64,000 bases of DNA from Hansfordia pulvinata. Taxonomy: Eukaryota > Ascomycota > Sordariomycetes > Xylariales. The stretch spans positions 496,001-560,000 of the forward strand of contig BJKQ01000001.1 of assembly GCA_006538405.1 (NCBI GenBank), in the 5' to 3' direction. Below the pieces are notes generated by a model. That model had not been told where the DNA came from, did not search any database, and saw only the letters and a program-made list of their open reading frames with translations. Each line of letters starts with the position of its first letter. Position 1 is the first letter of the stretch. The position numbers and the translations under genes are program-made. Below, one piece after another: positions 61,169 through 64,000 of the stretch.

Positions 61169-61990
61169 TTTATATATATATAAATAAATTAATACTTTAA
61201 TCTTACTTATATTATAAAAAAGAACTAAGTTAATGTATTAATATAAGGATATTAAACTTTAAAATTCTAGATATAAATAATATAAAAACATACCTTTGAA
61301 TTTAAGTATAAAGCTTTAATATAATATTACTTATATATTAATTATATATATATATAATTTATATATAGATAAATCTATTATCATTATTCATAATTACTTA
61401 TTAAGTTTAATAATAAGTTATAAAGAATATAAAACCTACTTTAAGTAATATTAAGATCTTAAATTCCGTGTGAATAAAGGAACTTTAATAAATCTTTAAG
61501 TTAAATACTTATTTAATATAAGTTAATTATTAAATTAAGATAAAATAATACTTATAACTTACTTAAAGTACTTAATTCGTGTGAATAAACGAATATAATA
61601 TAATAAACATTATATTAAGTAAACCGAAGTAATCGTAAATCGTAAATCATGAGATCGTAATCTATAAAAGTTAATATAGTAAAGTAAATTAAAATAATAT
61701 CAGAATCACTTACGTTAAATATTAATAATATAAGATGAAGACATATTATCTTATTAAAGAAATAAGATAAGGGTAATACCGATAAAAATAAAATAAACAT
61801 TTTAATTTAATAAGTAAACAAGTAATAAACGATAAAGTAATAATAAAGTAAAAGTAAAATGGAAATAAAAAGGCGAGAAAGCAGACCTTAAGTTTTTTCT
61901 CGTATTATTAAAAATAGTATTTATTATTATGTTTTAAATAACTTATTATTATTATTACTTTTTTCTTTAATAACTTACTTTACTTATTAT

Positions 61991-62203
61991 TGCCCTTTCC
62001 TTTCGGTAATCCTTTTTATTCCTTTTTGCCCCTCCTTTCGGTAATCTTTTTTATTCCTTTTTGCCCTTTCCTTTCGGTAATCCTTTTTATTCCTTTTTGC
62101 CTCTTCCTTTCGGTGATCTTTTTATTTATTTTTGCCCCTTCCTTTCCGTTATTATTTTTATTCTTTTTGCTCCTTCCTTTCCGTTATTATTTTTTGTTTT
62201 ATA
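61991..62203. repeat. 35/36-bp pyrimidine-rich minisatellite, six copies
   Basis: Units begin TGCCCTTTCCTTTCGGTAAT and start at 61991, 62027, 62062, 62098, 62133 and 62168. It lies about 200 bp upstream of the transposase relic and could be part of that element's 5' region. Confidence 0.92.
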
Positions 62204-62398
62204 ATATGTTAATTATAATTTAATACTTATGTACTTTAACTATTAAGAATATTATATAAATTACGCTTTTCCTTTTACTTAAAGAAATGTTTGTTAAATA
62301 AAGTAGCAATGTATTAAGTTATCTTTATTATACAAAATCACACTTTTACATTACTTAACCAACCCTTTTACCCTTTTATTCTAAGTTTACTAATTAAA

Positions 62399-64000
62399 AT
62401 GTCTGACTTTCTTACTTCCGAACCGGACGTTACCGAGTCGTTTATAAGTGAAGAAGCGTCTGTTAACGTTTCTAACATTTCTTTACCTCATTTTCGTTAC
62501 GAAAAGGATAAAAGAACCAAATTGATTTTACTTTACCCTTTTATCTGAATCTCTTTATATTTTTAAGCATGGTTTATTTAAGCCTACGCTTTTACCTATC
62601 GATTTTTCTAAGCCTCGGCAGATGGAAATTTCCTGTATTATGTAAGTTTATTTATTTCTTTTCTTATTACCTTTCGTTATTACTTTTTATTATTTTCTTT
62701 ATTATTATACTTATTATTATTTACTTATTACTTTCTTTATTATTATACTTATTACTATTTACTTATTACTTTCTTTTTATTATACTTATTACTTTATGTA
62801 TTATTTTACTTAATACTTTATTTAATTAACTTTAATAAGTGTAACCATAAAACGGTTAATATAGTTCGAAAATTCCGCTCTTCGAATCATGCCCGACATT
62901 ACGACAATAAGCATCCTAATATTGCTTATAATAAAGAAACAGAAAAAACAAGGAAATGAAGTAAGTTAAAAGCTTCTATATTATTTAGTTAAGTAATTAC
63001 TTAAATATTTATTAAATTACTTATTTTGATTATTATTAAAGAGAACGAAGTTAATACAACTACGGCAACGTTTTTTAATTTAACGAATCGAAAACGCGTT
63101 CAAACAAATACTTCTTACGAAGAATTGAACGAAAACGAGTTTTATTCGAAAGTATTATCGTTTTTAATCGATAATAAGTTATCTTTTAACATTGTAAATT
63201 CAAAATCGTTTAATAACTTATTAAGTTATTTAAAAGCGTAAGTTACCCTTTTTTATTATTTTTAACTTCATACTTAGTTAAAAGACTTAATAATTAACCA
63301 ATTAACTTAATAATAAATAATAAGGATTTATTAACTGTTAATCGACATAACCTACGAAAAATCCTAGATATAACATTTATTAATAACGTTAATGTTATTA
63401 ATAACGAATTAAACTCCTATATTAATGGTTTCTGGAAAGCTTTCCTTAATTATTAATATTTAGAAGTTTAATACGAATACTTTATACTTAGGTATCGTTT
63501 ATTATTATATTAATAACGAATTTAACTTAGTTTATAAGGTAATGGGCTTTATTAATATTAATACCGCTTATACTGGTTTAAATATTCATAAAGAGTTTAA
63601 ATCGGTATTAGCACCGTTTCCAGCATTATTACATTATCAAAATGTATTAAGGTATGTTATCCCTTCTTTTTTAATTAATTAATTAATTACTAATTATTTA
63701 AACTTAATTTAATAGTATTACTCGAGATAACGCCAGTAATAACGATACTTTCGTCGACGCCTTTAAAGAGAAATACGAAGACGAAATAGCAGAAGAATTT
63801 AATAACGATATACGTTATTATTCTTATATAATTAACATTATTATTTAAATAATATTAAAGAGTTATATATTAAACAATAACAGTAACGACGAGTTAATTC
63901 GTTATATTAACTTTATTATTCCCCGTATTAACGAAATAAACGAGGAATTAAACCAAATTCAATTAAAAGGGTTAACTTAATTCGGAAGTAAGTTTATTAT
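62399..64000 (+). pseudogene. RIP-damaged hAT transposase, continuing past right edge
   Basis: Remnant of an autonomous hAT transposon, in plus-strand order. An ATG at 62399 opens about 49 codons (MSDFLTSEPDVTE...) to a stop. A BED-type zinc-finger fragment lies near 62838-62960 (SSNHARHYDNKHPNIAY), a hAT N-terminal segment at 63026-63241 (NEFYSKVLSFLIDNKLSF), then catalytic-core pieces at about 63490-63650 (LGIVYYYINNEFNLVYKV, MGFININTAYTGLNI) and about 63720-63840 (ITRDNASNNDTFVDAF, ending YSYIINI). In active relatives the last motif has Cys and His where tyrosines now stand, which is what G-to-A and C-to-T changes would produce. Frames are broken by stops, and some gaps may be introns. It may be the source, or a relative of the source, of transposase for the CAGGG elements, but its own termini are not in the window. 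Confidence 0.75.

Larger units (their letters stand above)
36820..64000. other. AT-rich, RIP-like repeat compartment
   Basis: From about 36,820 to the right edge the sequence is dominated by A and T, with very few long frames and abundant TTAA/TATA words. It contains no intact gene. Recognisable content is the CAGGG-ended transposon family (many copies, 40,098-60,926), one different element (57,652-58,362), a minisatellite and a mutated hAT transposase at the right edge. Copy-to-copy differences are mostly C/T and G/A transitions, the signature of repeat-induced point mutation. The stretches 36,820-40,097, 41,161-43,287, 47,432-49,418, 51,168-52,387, 53,130-54,022, 56,752-57,643 and 60,927-61,990 contain only AT-rich sequence, short arm fragments and simple repeats such as the AAT tract at 37,236-37,260. 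Such blocks can be heterochromatin, subtelomere or regional centromere. Confidence 0.8.

Noticed and set aside
61990..62223. 77-codon hydrophobic frame
   Set aside because: It is the translated 35-bp minisatellite.
62569..62829. 86-codon Leu/Ile-rich frame within the transposase relic
   Set aside because: Arises from TTATTA-type repeats; not a membrane protein.

Overview
The window looks like nuclear DNA of a filamentous ascomycete, probably a Sordariomycete. The genes carry short introns with GT..AG ends and CTAAC/CTGAC-like branch sites. The protein set is typical of Pezizomycotina: a Zn2Cys6 regulator, two fungal rhodopsin-domain membrane proteins, a DAL5/SEO1-type transporter and small secreted proteins. 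The window also has a sharp split between a GC-rich gene compartment and an AT-rich, RIP-like compartment. The species cannot be named from sequence reading alone.

Bases 1 to about 36,600 are GC-rich and hold thirteen gene models, mostly widely spaced. In order: a Zn2Cys6 transcription factor cut by the left edge (-), nitronate monooxygenase (-), rhodopsin-domain protein (+), a secreted kinase-fold protein (+), an MFS transporter with 11 exons (-), AP-1 type beta-adaptin (+), a possible GPI-type secreted protein (-), a UBL3/MUB-type prenylated ubiquitin-like protein (+), proteasome maturation factor UMP1 (-), a second rhodopsin-domain protein (-), a two-domain ABC ATPase (+), a HAL2/MET22-type bisphosphate nucleotidase (+) and a 66-residue cysteine-rich secreted protein (-). 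I see no operon-like or biosynthetic cluster logic. This is ordinary core and accessory gene content, with long intergenic stretches rich in microsatellites and in a recurring TACGAGTA/TACTCGTA motif.

From about 36,820 to the right edge the composition changes abruptly to A/T with almost no open frames. This block is a graveyard of one family of short DNA transposons. Each copy is about 500-670 bp, with CAGGGTTAG ends, two different arms of about 110-170 bp that are themselves foldbacks, and flanking 8-bp direct repeats, several of them perfect. The 8-bp duplications, the nTnnnnAn target pattern and the CAGGG ends point to the hAT superfamily. Many copies sit inside other copies, and differences between ends and between target duplications are mostly C/T or G/A, as expected from repeat-induced point mutation. 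A second, less mutated element with different inverted repeats and a perfect 8-bp duplication lies at 57,652-58,362. The right edge (62,399 onward) holds a mutated hAT transposase gene that continues out of the window.

The main points of interest are the self-nesting hAT-like family, the apparently secreted kinase with intact catalytic motifs, the small cysteine-rich secreted protein near the compartment boundary, and a one-base frame break in UMP1.
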